From assembly GCF_002847345.1 (NCBI RefSeq), contig NZ_LXFV01000001.1, forward strand, positions 310,001 to 374,000: 64,000 bases of DNA. Direction: 5' to 3'. The DNA is from Pectobacterium peruviense. GTDB lineage: Bacteria > Pseudomonadota > Gammaproteobacteria > Enterobacterales > Enterobacteriaceae. A program made the position numbers and the translations under genes. Below the pieces are notes generated by a model, which saw nothing but the letters and a program-made list of their open reading frames with translations, searched no databases and had not been told where the DNA came from. Positions 36,530 through 45,223 of this stretch are shown in pieces (the first letter of the stretch is position 1; each line of letters starts with the position of its first letter).

Positions 36530-37426
36530 ATGTACGGTCATATACGACATAACGGTGTCAATATTGCGTTTGAGAGTTTTGGCGATGAATCGACAGAAGT
36601 TATCATCCTTGTCGCTGGACTTGGATCTCAGATGATCAGTTGGTCGGATGCATTTTGTCAAAACGTTGTAAGCAGAGGCTATCGTGTTATTCGTTTTGAT
36701 CACCGCGATGTAGGGTGTTCCTCACATTTCTACGACTCTCCTGTTCCAAATATGGGGGAGGTTAATAAAGCCATGTCAGCAAACCGTCAACCAGACGTTC
36801 CTTACACGTTAGATGATATGGCGGGGGATTTAATTGGTCTGATGGATGGCCTTTCCATCGCAGCGGCACATTTTGTAGGCAGGTCGATGGGGGGGATGAT
36901 CACCCAGATTATTGCCGCTCATCACCCTGAAAGGGTGCTGTCGCTCTCAATAATTATGTCGAGTTCCGGAAACCCTTCTTTGCCACAGACAACGTCGGAC
37001 GTCATGGCTCTGATGACGCAGCCTGCTCCCAATCCTTTCCTTAATGAACCCGAATATCTCAATCACCGCCTGCGACTGGCTGAGCGGTTAGCGGGTAAGA
37101 TCTATCCCTTTGATGTCGAAAGGTACCGCAGCCAATTCAAAGAGGAACTCAGGCGTTCTTTCAACCCTGAGGGATTTGCAAGGCACATGGCGGCGCTTGT
37201 TGCTTCTGGAGACAGGCGGGCACTGCTAAGCAGGATAGCGGCTCCGACACTGGTGATCCACGGAACTGATGACCCTCTGTTTGTACCTTCACATGGTGAA
37301 GACGTTGCCATAAATATCCCAGGAGCGGAATTTATGCTTATTGACGGCATGGGACATGATATTCCGAATCAGCTAAATACTCTCGTTACTGATGCTGTAG
37401 TACGGATCGCACAATGCTGGCATTAG
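36530..37426 (+). CDS. Alpha/beta hydrolase
   Basis: The protein of about 298 residues has the nucleophile elbow FVGRSMGGM near residues 112-120 (Ser in G-R-S-M-G), an acid in IHGTDDPLF near 242-250 and the His in GMGHDIP near 274-280. The first motif VAGLGSQMISW marks the oxyanion loop. It resembles esterases or haloperoxidase-like hydrolases. ATG 36530 has GGAG six bases upstream. It follows the hxlR-DUF1349 pair on the same strand and may share their operon. The substrate is unknown. Confidence 0.85.
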   Translation: MYGHIRHNGVNIAFESFGDESTEVIILVAGLGSQMISWSDAFCQNVVSRGYRVIRFDHRDVGCSSHFYDSPVPNMGEVNKAMSANRQPDVPYTLDDMAGDLIGLMDGLSIAAAHFVGRSMGGMITQIIAAHHPERVLSLSIIMSSSGNPSLPQTTSDVMALMTQPAPNPFLNEPEYLNHRLRLAERLAGKIYPFDVERYRSQFKEELRRSFNPEGFARHMAALVASGDRRALLSRIAAPTLVIHGTDDPLFVPSHGEDVAINIPGAEFMLIDGMGHDIPNQLNTLVTDAVVRIAQCWH

Positions 37427-37835
37427 AGATCCTCGTTACGTCCTTCTGCCAGCAAAGGTTCTCGTCGTAAATAACAAGGCTGCCCACGGCGCAACAGCAA
37501 ACCTCATAGACCAAGCCCTAATATCTAGGGACGCTGGTTTTCTTTTGAAAAGCAGGTGAGGGCACGAAATTATTCTTTATCAGGAGGCTAGATGATCTAC
37601 AAAATTGTTGATTTCTTTAGAAGCCACTGTGAGATATGAACTTATTTATCCATGCAGAAAAGAGCAATAGAGCCCATTCTGCTCTGAGGCCGCATCAATT
37701 AGATCGACGATATGGGTCGTGCGTTCAACTGAAAACACGTTTCGGTTGAGAATATCTAATGGGTTTAATGCACATCGCGCGCTATTGGGCCATCAGATGG
37801 TATAGTCAGCGTTGATTAATCAAGAGAGATTATCA
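37427..37835. other. Intergenic region with the left direct-repeat copy
   Basis: About 409 bp without a gene. It holds GCTAGATGATCTACA at 37587-37601 and TATGAACTTATTTA at 37635-37648, which recur in the same order near dif at 41.3-41.4 kb. The rest is AT-rich and should include the promoter of the LysR gene. Confidence 0.6.
37587..37648 (+). repeat. Left imperfect direct repeat flanking the 37.6-41.4 kb segment
   Basis: It contains the 15-mer GCTAGATGATCTACA, then GTTGATTT at 37607 and TATGAACTTATTTA at 37635. The GTTGATTT to TATGAAC distance (28 bp) is the same in the right copy at 41381-41422. Confidence 0.65.
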
Positions 37836-38732
37836 ATGCGCAGAAAGAATATTAACGATTATCAGGCTTTTATCGCGGTTGCGCGTGAACAAAGTTTCAC
37901 CAAAGCAGCAGCACAGTTGGGTGTCTCACAATCTGCGTTAAGCTACACAATCAGAACGCTGGAGGCACATCTGGGTATTCGCCTACTGACACGTTCAACC
38001 CGCAGTGTCTCGGTTACCGAAGCTGGCGAACGTCTCCTCAGTCGCATCGGGCCACATTTCGATCAAATTGAAGATGAAATCGCTGCACTCAGCGGGATGC
38101 GAGAAAAACCGGCAGGCACGGTACGCATCACCTCGGTTGAGCATGCAGCTGAAACCCTCCTCTGGCCTAAACTCGCGCCCATGCTCCTGAAATATCCTGA
38201 TATCAATATTGAGATTATTAGTGAGTACGGGCTTAAAGATATCGTTGCGGAACGTTATGACGCAGGTGTGAGACTCGGAGAGCAGGTTGATAAAGACATG
38301 ATCTCCCTGCCGCTTGCGGAAAACTTTAGTTTTGCTGTGGTGGGTTCCCCCTCTTACCTTAAAGGGAAGTCGGTTCCTGTGATCCCCAGTGATCTTAGCC
38401 ACCATAGTTGCATTAAGTTACGACTTCCAACTCTGGGAAGCATTTATACGTGGGAGTTTTATAAGGAGGGTAATGAGATTAAAGTTCGCGTTGATGGGCA
38501 GGGGACATTTGCCACAATAAGTATGATGCGTCAGGCGGCTTTTGATAGCCTGGGTCTCGCATACCTGCCAAAAGACACGGTAGATGCCGAGATAAAAAAT
38601 GGCAAGCTGGTTCAGGTTCTTGCTGACTGGTGCCCTCCAAGGCCCGCTTATCATCTTTACTATCCCAGCAGGAAGCAGCATTCGCGTGCTTTTATGCTGG
38701 TACTTGATGCTCTCCGATATCCCAGCATATAA
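37836..38732 (+). CDS. LysR-family transcriptional regulator
   Basis: The protein of about 298 residues has a LysR winged helix-turn-helix (about 1-60: FTKAAAQLGVSQSALSYTIR) and an effector domain with the CrgA/DsdC-like subgroup features (VRITSVEHAAETLLWPKLAP, LGLAYLPKDTV near 245-255). ATG 37836 follows AAGAGAG at 37821. It precedes the Tat-exported hydrolase and flavin oxidoreductase genes on the same strand, which it may regulate. It lies inside the repeat-flanked segment beside dif. Confidence 0.9.
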   Translation: MRRKNINDYQAFIAVAREQSFTKAAAQLGVSQSALSYTIRTLEAHLGIRLLTRSTRSVSVTEAGERLLSRIGPHFDQIEDEIAALSGMREKPAGTVRITSVEHAAETLLWPKLAPMLLKYPDINIEIISEYGLKDIVAERYDAGVRLGEQVDKDMISLPLAENFSFAVVGSPSYLKGKSVPVIPSDLSHHSCIKLRLPTLGSIYTWEFYKEGNEIKVRVDGQGTFATISMMRQAAFDSLGLAYLPKDTVDAEIKNGKLVQVLADWCPPRPAYHLYYPSRKQHSRAFMLVLDALRYPSI

Positions 38733-38915
38733 CTTCCCCACATAAATACCCCCGTCGACATGAATCTTATCGATTCGATTTTATTAAGAAAATACCTTTC
38801 TAAGCTCATGCACTATTAAGCATCTAATCTCTGAATATCATTGGAAGTATGATGATTTCTGAAATGACAAATGAACTATTCGCCGCTGTCATCGAATGAA
38901 TGAAGGAGTCTTGCA

Positions 38916-39974
38916 ATGAGCAATAAAACAGGTGGACTCAGCCGCCGAAATTTCATCCTGAAAAGCTCGGTTGTCTCAGCTGGCTTTTTGATGGCAGGGA
39001 AGGCATCAGCAGTACTTCCACCGACGCCGCGTGCTTCCGGAACGACAACCCATATTGACGGTGTCACCGTCCAGAGTGTCATGTTCAGGAATCACGAGAT
39101 TATGATGTCGGGTAATATCTATCTTCCCAAAGGTTTCAGCGAAGATCAAAAGTATGCTGCAATCGTCGTGGTCCACCCCGGCGGAGGCGTAAAAGAGCAG
39201 ACGGCGGGTCTGTATGCACTCAAGTTGGCGGGCGCTGGCTTTGTTACGCTTGCCTTTGATGCGTCACATCAGGGGGCCAGCGGCGGTTTGCCTCGTTTTC
39301 TTGATGACCCTATGAAACGTGTCGGTGATTTCTACAGTGCTGTCGATTACCTGACTACGCTGCCTTATGTTGATACCGCGCGCATCGGTGCTCTGGGAGT
39401 TTGCGCGGGTAGTGGCATTGCTGTGAAAGCTGCTATGACCGAGCGGCGTATTAAAGTGCTGGCAACAGTCAGTGCGGTAGATGTGGGTGCTGCAACCCGG
39501 AAGGGCTGGGAGGGTAATACGAATGAGTCTGAACTTATTCAGACTCTGGACGCTGTCGCTAAGCAGCGCTCGGCAGAAGCCGCGGGGGGAACCCCCGTCT
39601 ATGTCAACTATGTACCTAAAATCGGGGACACTACAGCACCTCGTGATCTTCAGGAAGCCGCTGATTACTATTTAACAGCCCGCGGTAGATACCCGACATC
39701 AACTAATCAGATGCTAATGACCAGCATCAGCACACTGGCATCCTTCACTGGATTTGAAGGGGCGGATATTTACATCACACAGCCCCTACTGATGATAGCC
39801 GGAGGCAAAGCGGGGTCGCTCTGGCATAGCCAGCAACTGCATATCAGTGCTGCCTCAGAGCAAAAAGAACTCTATATCATCCCAAGCGCGACGCACATGG
39901 ACCTTTACGATGGCGAGGGTGCAACTGCTGCGGCTAAAAAACTGGCCCCGTTCTTCAAAACAAATCTTGCATAA
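38916..39974 (+). CDS. Tat-exported alpha/beta hydrolase with a probable Cys nucleophile
   Basis: The 352-residue protein opens with LSRRNFILKSS and a hydrophobic stretch ending in ASA (about residue 32), a twin-arginine signal, so it should act in the periplasm. The hydrolase core carries VVHPGGGVKEQT (about 85-96). Its nucleophile elbow reads GALGVCAGSG (about 158-167), with Cys about 163 where most hydrolases have Ser, as in dienelactone hydrolase. The His is probably in PSATHMDLYDG near 326-336. It is 12 bp upstream of the OYE-type gene. The substrate is unknown. Confidence 0.83.
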   Translation: MSNKTGGLSRRNFILKSSVVSAGFLMAGKASAVLPPTPRASGTTTHIDGVTVQSVMFRNHEIMMSGNIYLPKGFSEDQKYAAIVVVHPGGGVKEQTAGLYALKLAGAGFVTLAFDASHQGASGGLPRFLDDPMKRVGDFYSAVDYLTTLPYVDTARIGALGVCAGSGIAVKAAMTERRIKVLATVSAVDVGAATRKGWEGNTNESELIQTLDAVAKQRSAEAAGGTPVYVNYVPKIGDTTAPRDLQEAADYYLTARGRYPTSTNQMLMTSISTLASFTGFEGADIYITQPLLMIAGGKAGSLWHSQQLHISAASEQKELYIIPSATHMDLYDGEGATAAAKKLAPFFKTNLA

Positions 39975-39986
39975 GAGAAATCATCG

Positions 39987-41105
39987 ATGAAACACGCTGC
40001 ACTTTTTGAAAAATTCTCACTGGGCCAGAGTATTACTTTACGTAACCGTATTGTCATGGCACCGATGACGACCTGGTCTGGTAACGACGACGGTACGGTG
40101 TCTGAAGATGAAGAGGCTTATTACCGTTTACGTGTGAAGGATATTGGTCTGGTCATTACTGGTTGTACGCATGTACAGGAAAATGGCATTGGATTTACCG
40201 GTGAGTTTGCTGCTTATGATGACAAATTTATTCCCAGCTTGAAGCGGCTTGCTGCAGCAGCAAAAAGCGGTGGGGCACCGGCGATCCTGCAAATTTTCCA
40301 CGCAGGTGTCAAAACCCGCCCCGATCTCGTCTCTGACATTGTTGCTGCAAGCGCCGTTCCCGGGGATGCCGGTCCGTCGGCTCCCTCCGTCACTCCTCGT
40401 GAACTTCAAAATGAGGAAGTTCTCATGGTCGTTCAGGCCTTTGGTGAAGCAACTCGGCGTGCTATTGAAGCTGGTTTTGATGGTGTTGAGCTACATGGCG
40501 CACATGGCTTTTTACTGCAGAACTTCTTCTCACCACATTTTAATCAACGCACCGATTGCTGGGGTGGTTCTCCTGATAACCGTATGCGCTTTCCACTCGC
40601 AGTTGCCAGTGAAGTACGTAAAACTATTTCCGAATATGCCACTGGTCCTTTTCTGCTCGGTTATCGGATCACTCTTGACGAATCACATGAAGATGGCTTG
40701 CGCATAAAAGACTCTCTTCAGCTCATTGATAACTTGATAGATGTTGGTATCAACTATCTCCATGTTTCATTAGGTAATGCGTTGGAAGCTCGGCCAATCG
40801 ACGGGCCGAACGGTCCTAAAATTATTGAAATCGTTCGAGACCATCTCGACGGTCGCATACCGTTCATTGCTGCGGGCCAGATCAGGACACCGGAGCAAGC
40901 CGACGACGCTATCGCGGCGGGCCTTTCTCTTGCCGCAATCGGTCAGGGACTGGTTATGAATCCTGACTGGGTTCGGATTGCTAGTGGTGAATCTTCAGAT
41001 CCGATCGCTCTCGACGTGGCAGCTTGCGACATCGAGTCACTTGCTATCCCTCGAAAACTGTGGGGCATTATCGAAGACACTACGGGGTGGTTTAACGTTC
41101 GGTAA
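39987..41105 (+). CDS. Old-yellow-enzyme-family NADH:flavin oxidoreductase
   Basis: The 372-residue FMN-dependent TIM barrel resembles the OYE/NemA family that reduces alpha,beta-unsaturated carbonyls. It has RNRIVMAPMTTW at about residues 19-30, FDGVELHGAHGFLLQNFFSP near 163-182 and a GGSPDNRMRF signature near 192-201. The C-terminal FIAAGQIRTPEQADDAIAAG holds the phosphate-binding strand. It lacks a signal peptide and so is cytoplasmic, although the co-directional partner hydrolase is Tat-exported. Confidence 0.9.
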   Translation: MKHAALFEKFSLGQSITLRNRIVMAPMTTWSGNDDGTVSEDEEAYYRLRVKDIGLVITGCTHVQENGIGFTGEFAAYDDKFIPSLKRLAAAAKSGGAPAILQIFHAGVKTRPDLVSDIVAASAVPGDAGPSAPSVTPRELQNEEVLMVVQAFGEATRRAIEAGFDGVELHGAHGFLLQNFFSPHFNQRTDCWGGSPDNRMRFPLAVASEVRKTISEYATGPFLLGYRITLDESHEDGLRIKDSLQLIDNLIDVGINYLHVSLGNALEARPIDGPNGPKIIEIVRDHLDGRIPFIAAGQIRTPEQADDAIAAGLSLAAIGQGLVMNPDWVRIASGESSDPIALDVAACDIESLAIPRKLWGIIEDTTGWFNVR

Positions 41106-41255
41106 GCTCAGGCTTTCAGGGACATCTTTCACATCCATGAAGAAACACATTTACCTGACATATAATCCCTTAAAATACTGGTTCTGACGGGCATTGAGTG
41201 GGGGCCGGAAATGTGTTTTCGACAAATTTCTCGTTTATTCCATTTATAAATATTT

Positions 41256-41280
41256 ATCCGGGCAGACACGCTGCCCGGAT
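41256..41280. terminator. Strong hairpin left of dif
   Basis: A perfect ten-base stem ATCCGGGCAG and CTGCCCGGAT closes on ACACG. It lies 150 bp past the OYE-type gene. No clear T tract follows, so termination is only possible. Confidence 0.55.
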
Positions 41281-41301
41281 ATTGTAGCCGGTGAACGCAA
41301 C

Positions 41302-41422
41302 GCTAGATGATCTACATACAGCAGAAGCTGGCTGGTCCAAGTAATTATGGTTAGAGAGGGAAGTCAGAAATTACTAACATGTTGATTTATCGTAACGAGG
41401 ATGTGGCTTATGAACTTATTTA
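41302..41422 (+). repeat. Right imperfect direct repeat beside dif
   Basis: It repeats the 15-mer GCTAGATGATCTACA (41302-41316), GTTGATTT (41381) and TATGAACTTATTTA (41409-41422) of the left copy, with a 59-bp insertion after the first block. It ends 12 bp before dif. Confidence 0.65.
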
Positions 41423-41434
41423 CCATTACAGTAT

Positions 41435-41462
41435 ATTTAACATAATATACATTATGCGAACC
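41435..41462 (-). other. dif site (XerCD chromosome-dimer resolution site)
   Basis: On the minus strand the 28 bp comprise GGTTCGCATAA (XerC arm), the six-base centre TGTATA, and TTATGTTAAAT (XerD arm). This differs from E. coli dif at one base (fourth position T for G). XerC and XerD with FtsK resolve chromosome dimers here. Its presence with tus fixes the window at the replication terminus. Confidence 0.95.
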
Positions 41463-41725
41463 AATGAGCAGCCAGGCAGGAACTGGCAGTTTCGCTGAGC
41501 AAATCCCCGCATCCGGCAAAAACACTTTTTCCGGCATCAACAATCATTCAACTGTGTTAACGGTAACCATTAATTATTTACTACGGAAAGAAAAACCAGG
41601 CTGTCTTGATAAGATCCTGTTCTACCTCAAAAGCAGCAATGCTTTCTATTGGGTGCGATTTAGCTGGGACTCAGAGTGTTTTCCTCTACAATGTGTTTTC
41701 CAGCTCGCTTATTAGGTCCATTCCC

Positions 41726-41992
41726 ATGCCCAGACTGACTCAGAAAGACATGACAGAAAGTGAACAGCGTCAACTTAAGACGTTACTCGATCAGGCGAGA
41801 AAAAAACAGGATCGTCCGCTGACCAACTCTGAAAGCAATCACATTAAAGATGATTACATCGATAAATTGATGAAGGAACGTGAAGCCGTGGCAAAGCAAG
41901 CGCGGGCCGATAAGAAGAAAAATAAATTCAAGCCTGATTCCTCTACAACCTATGAATGGTCTGCTAATACGAATTTACGAGGCCGCCGCTAG
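41726..41992 (+). CDS. yjbD: DUF3811 family protein YjbD
   Basis: The protein of about 88 residues begins MPRLTQKDMTESEQRQLKTL and ends in WSANTNLRGRR. Both ends and the lysine-rich middle match the YjbD (DUF3811) family of enterics, small highly charged proteins with no known function. I chose ATG 41726 rather than a longer open frame at 41606 because the extra residues are not family-like. Its TAG stop shares the CTAG tetranucleotide with the stop of the convergent LysR gene. Confidence 0.85.
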   Translation: MPRLTQKDMTESEQRQLKTLLDQARKKQDRPLTNSESNHIKDDYIDKLMKEREAVAKQARADKKKNKFKPDSSTTYEWSANTNLRGRR

Positions 41993-42888
41993 CGTCCCAA
42001 CACGAATGATTGAAAAAGATGCCTAACGGCCGCTGATCGCACACTGTGACTTAATGCTTCCAGCGGCACAGAGCGGATATTCCAACGGTGCCAGTACAGG
42101 CGGATATCAATCGGGTTCCCGATTTGCAACGGCACCAGTTCGCCTTTTTCCGTATAAGGTGATGCCATATGTTCAGGGATCATCCCCCACCCTAGCCCTC
42201 TGAAAATGGCGCCGACAAAGGCTGCGGTTGAAGGGACAAATTGCTGAGGCGGTTCAATCACTTCAGGAACCAGCGATTCAATGAATAAGGACTGTAACCT
42301 GTCCTTATTGTTAAATATCAGAAGCGGCGCTTTCTGCAAACTGTCTGCATTAATGCCGTCAGCAAAGTACGTATCGTGAAAAATCTGTGAACAATAGGCG
42401 CGATAGCGCATCGTTCCCAGATACTCTACGCTGCATCCTTGAATCGGCTCCGAGCTGGCACTGACGGCGGCCATGACCCGACCTTCACGCAGTAACGTCG
42501 CTGAATGCTCCTGATCCTCAACAAGTATGTCGAGCAACATACCGGACTGGTGACAGGCATCTTCCATCGCATCCAGAAACCACCCATCTATAGAGTCCGC
42601 ATTTACCGCCACTGAGATACTCTGTCTGGCTGGCATTTCAAGCGTACTGAAGAGCTCATTCTCCAACATATCTATCTGTTCTGCGTGCCGAAGTAACGCT
42701 TGTCCCGTCGGTGTTGCACGGCAAGGATTCCCCCTTACGATCAGTACCTGACCAAGCTGATCTTCCAATTGCTTGATACGCTGGCTTATGGCAGACGGCG
42801 TGACATGAAGTTTACGAGCCGCAACCTCAAAACTGCCGCTACGGACGATCTCCATGAACGCTCTCAGGCAAGGATAATTCAGGTGCAT
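41989..42888 (-). CDS. LysR-family regulator, ArgP-like
   Basis: The 299-residue protein has an N-terminal helix-turn-helix with SFEVAARKLHVTPSAISQRI (about 18-37) and the ArgP/IciA-style segment RGNPCRATPTGQALLRHAEQ (about 52-71). The effector domain has FRGLGWGMIPEHMA near 245-258 as in ArgP. ArgP senses lysine and arginine in E. coli. This may be a paralog, since its neighbours do not include argO. Convergent with yjbD, with stop codons overlapping by four bases. Confidence 0.85.
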   Translation of the reverse strand: MHLNYPCLRAFMEIVRSGSFEVAARKLHVTPSAISQRIKQLEDQLGQVLIVRGNPCRATPTGQALLRHAEQIDMLENELFSTLEMPARQSISVAVNADSIDGWFLDAMEDACHQSGMLLDILVEDQEHSATLLREGRVMAAVSASSEPIQGCSVEYLGTMRYRAYCSQIFHDTYFADGINADSLQKAPLLIFNNKDRLQSLFIESLVPEVIEPPQQFVPSTAAFVGAIFRGLGWGMIPEHMASPYTEKGELVPLQIGNPIDIRLYWHRWNIRSVPLEALSHSVRSAAVRHLFQSFVLGR

Positions 42889-43041
42889 GGTTATTTTTTC
42901 TTAACAAGATCAGGATGATTTAATTTGCCTTAATTAAAGGAACGATACAACTTTCGCAACATTATGAATGCTATACGCGAATCGGGGAAAGTTTGGAGGA
43001 ATGTGAACAAGCATTGCAGGCGTGTCAGTCGAATATATCAG

Positions 43042-43065
43042 CCCGACAACCTTATGGTTGCCGGG
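43042..43065 (-). terminator. Hairpin after the chemoreceptor gene
   Basis: On the minus strand CCCGGCAACC pairs with GGTTGTCGGG (one G-U pair) around ATAA, 15 bp past the stop codon. The T tract is weak. Confidence 0.55.
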
Positions 43066-43080
43066 TGACCGTGTTTCTGT

Positions 43081-45054
43081 TTATCTTAAAAGCGCATGAG
43101 GTAAAGCGTGCTGCTGTTCCAGACGGAAATGCTCTATCGTTTGCGCCAACAGCATGGACTGATCTTCCAGCGAACTGGCGGCGGCAGACATCTGCTGTAC
43201 CAGTGCGGAGTTTTGCTGCGTTACGCCATCCATTTCATTGACGGCAATCGTTACCTGACTGATGCCTTTCGCCTGCTCATCCGATGCGGTAACAATCTCA
43301 CCGATAATGCTTTGTACCGAACTGACGGCATGCGTCATATCCTGCATGGTTTTACCCGCATCGTTCACCAGTTTCACTCCACTTTCAACACGCTTGCTGG
43401 ACTCTTCAATCAGTGCGGCAATTTCTTTCACCGCGCTGGCGCTGCGCTGTGCCAGGCTGCGAACTTCCGATGCTACAACGGCGAATCCTCTTCCCTGCTC
43501 ACCCGCTCGCGCCGCCTCTACCGCCGCGTTCAGCGCCAGGATGTTGGTCTGGAAAGCGATGCTGTTAATCATGGCGGTAATGTCGCCAATTTTCTTCGCA
43601 CTATCGTCAATCTGCGACATCGTCTGCACCACCTGACTAACCAGCGATTCACCGCGCTGAGCTATCTTCGTGGCATTCTCTGTCAGCGTCGTGGCCTGAT
43701 GGGCGTTGTTGGCATTATGTTTCACCGTGGCGGTGATCTCTTCCATGCTCGCTGCGGTTTGCTCCAGCGCGGCAGCCTGCTGCTCCGTACGCGAGGCAAG
43801 GTTGAGGTTGCCGCTGGCAATTTCCGCAGCGCCTTGTCGCACGGAATCACTGGCGTCTTTGATCTGTCCGACCACCTGACGCAACTGTGATTGCATCGTA
43901 TTCAGCGCGAAGAACAGGCTGCTGCGATCGTTGTCTTTCACGTCAATCACATTACTCAGCCGCCCTTCGGCAACAGACAGCGCGATGGTTGCAGCTTCAA
44001 GCGGCTCGCCGCCAATAGGTTTAAGCACTTTACGGCTGAACACCCAGCCCAGCAGCGCGCTCACCAACAGAATGCTGATCACCATCATGATGACAGCATT
44101 GATCAACTGGCGCTCAGACGCGGCCATCACTTGGCTCACTGGCGCCACAATCCCGAGATACCATTTTTCCGTGCTGTTGCCGATGGTGACCGGCTGCCAG
44201 GTAACCAGCGCTTGTTCGCCCAGAATCGCATCGTCGTGCTGTACCACGGAAGACGTGAAATTGTCAGTTGGCCCTTGCCAGGCTTTGCTCGTCTGAGATT
44301 TATCAGGATAAGAGATGACTTTACCCGCGCTGGATAACAGCATTGCGTAACCACCGCCTTCCCAAGGTTTAATCTGGTTAACTTTTTGCTGCAATGATGC
44401 AAGAGAAATGTCTGACGTGACGACGCCCCACAACTTCCCCTGACTGACAATCGGTGCGGCGACTGACGTCAGCAGCGTTGGAACGCCGTTATAAGCATAG
44501 GTGTAGGGTTCGATTAGCGTATCTTTCTGGCTCTTTTGCGGCAGCAGATAGTAATCGCCTTGGCCTGGAGTCAGATAAGAAAGCAGAGGATGCATGGCAT
44601 AATTACCTGCCTGATCGCGGTCAACAAACCAGGCGTAGCGACCTTTCGGTGCCTGACCCGGTTGATCGGCAAACTCGGCATCACGTCCGTCAAACACATT
44701 CTCTTCAAAAATGACTGAAATCGAAAGGTATTCCGGGTTATCCCGCAGAGCATATTCCATAATTTTATCGACCACTGCGCGGTCTTTTATGCCTGCGGAT
44801 GGCAAAGCAGCCAGCCCTTGCCCGAGGTTATGCGCTACATCACGTGCGTAGTTGAGTTCCTGCTGAATTCTCAGGGCTTCGCTTTGAGCTATTTGCTGTA
44901 AATAGCGTTCGGCCAAAGACTTTTGTTCACTACTAGACTGCCAGCTGAGCACGCCGATGGTGACAGCAAAACCGAGTGCGATGGTGAATGCGCCAGTTAG
45001 CAATACCTGGGCGCGGGTGCTCATTGTCTTTTTTTGTATTAATTGTTTGGCCAT
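43081..45054 (-). CDS. Methyl-accepting chemotaxis protein (dCache type)
   Basis: The protein of about 657 residues has TM1 (about 17-38), a large periplasmic dCache-like sensor (about 40-310, with GYAMLLSSAGKVISYPDKSQ), TM2 (about 313-335), a HAMP domain and an MA signalling domain. The conserved hairpin tip MINSIAFQTNILALNAAVEA and RGFAVVASEVR lie near 493-530. No NWETF-type CheR pentapeptide ends the protein. ATG 45054 has AGGAGAG five bases upstream. The ligand is unknown; plant-associated bacteria carry many such receptors. Confidence 0.95.
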   Translation of the reverse strand: MAKQLIQKKTMSTRAQVLLTGAFTIALGFAVTIGVLSWQSSSEQKSLAERYLQQIAQSEALRIQQELNYARDVAHNLGQGLAALPSAGIKDRAVVDKIMEYALRDNPEYLSISVIFEENVFDGRDAEFADQPGQAPKGRYAWFVDRDQAGNYAMHPLLSYLTPGQGDYYLLPQKSQKDTLIEPYTYAYNGVPTLLTSVAAPIVSQGKLWGVVTSDISLASLQQKVNQIKPWEGGGYAMLLSSAGKVISYPDKSQTSKAWQGPTDNFTSSVVQHDDAILGEQALVTWQPVTIGNSTEKWYLGIVAPVSQVMAASERQLINAVIMMVISILLVSALLGWVFSRKVLKPIGGEPLEAATIALSVAEGRLSNVIDVKDNDRSSLFFALNTMQSQLRQVVGQIKDASDSVRQGAAEIASGNLNLASRTEQQAAALEQTAASMEEITATVKHNANNAHQATTLTENATKIAQRGESLVSQVVQTMSQIDDSAKKIGDITAMINSIAFQTNILALNAAVEAARAGEQGRGFAVVASEVRSLAQRSASAVKEIAALIEESSKRVESGVKLVNDAGKTMQDMTHAVSSVQSIIGEIVTASDEQAKGISQVTIAVNEMDGVTQQNSALVQQMSAAASSLEDQSMLLAQTIEHFRLEQQHALPHALLR

Positions 45055-45223
45055 TATGGCTCTCCTGGTGTTGACCCTTATCGTAATCAACATTCCCTTG
45101 CAATGAGTTCCCTGCTATTTGTCTATCGGCGTTTTTTTTTTGAACTTTAGCGGCGCAGGAATGAACAAGAGATAAGGGCTGGAGGCCAATGGTCGTCGGA
45201 GATCGTTTTTTTACGTCATAGAG

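Larger units (their letters stand above)
41106..41725. other. Intergenic region carrying the dif site
   Basis: About 620 bp without a convincing gene. From left to right it holds a hairpin (41256-41280), the right direct-repeat copy (41302-41422) and the dif site (41435-41462). Short open frames after dif show no family likeness. The region 41463-41725 should include the yjbD promoter. Confidence 0.7.

Noticed and set aside
37427..37835. Second dif site at the left repeat, as expected for an Xer-integrated element
   Set aside because: No sequence resembling either dif arm was found there.
41464..41715. 83-residue open frame directly after dif
   Set aside because: No ribosome site or family likeness; overlaps the leader of yjbD.
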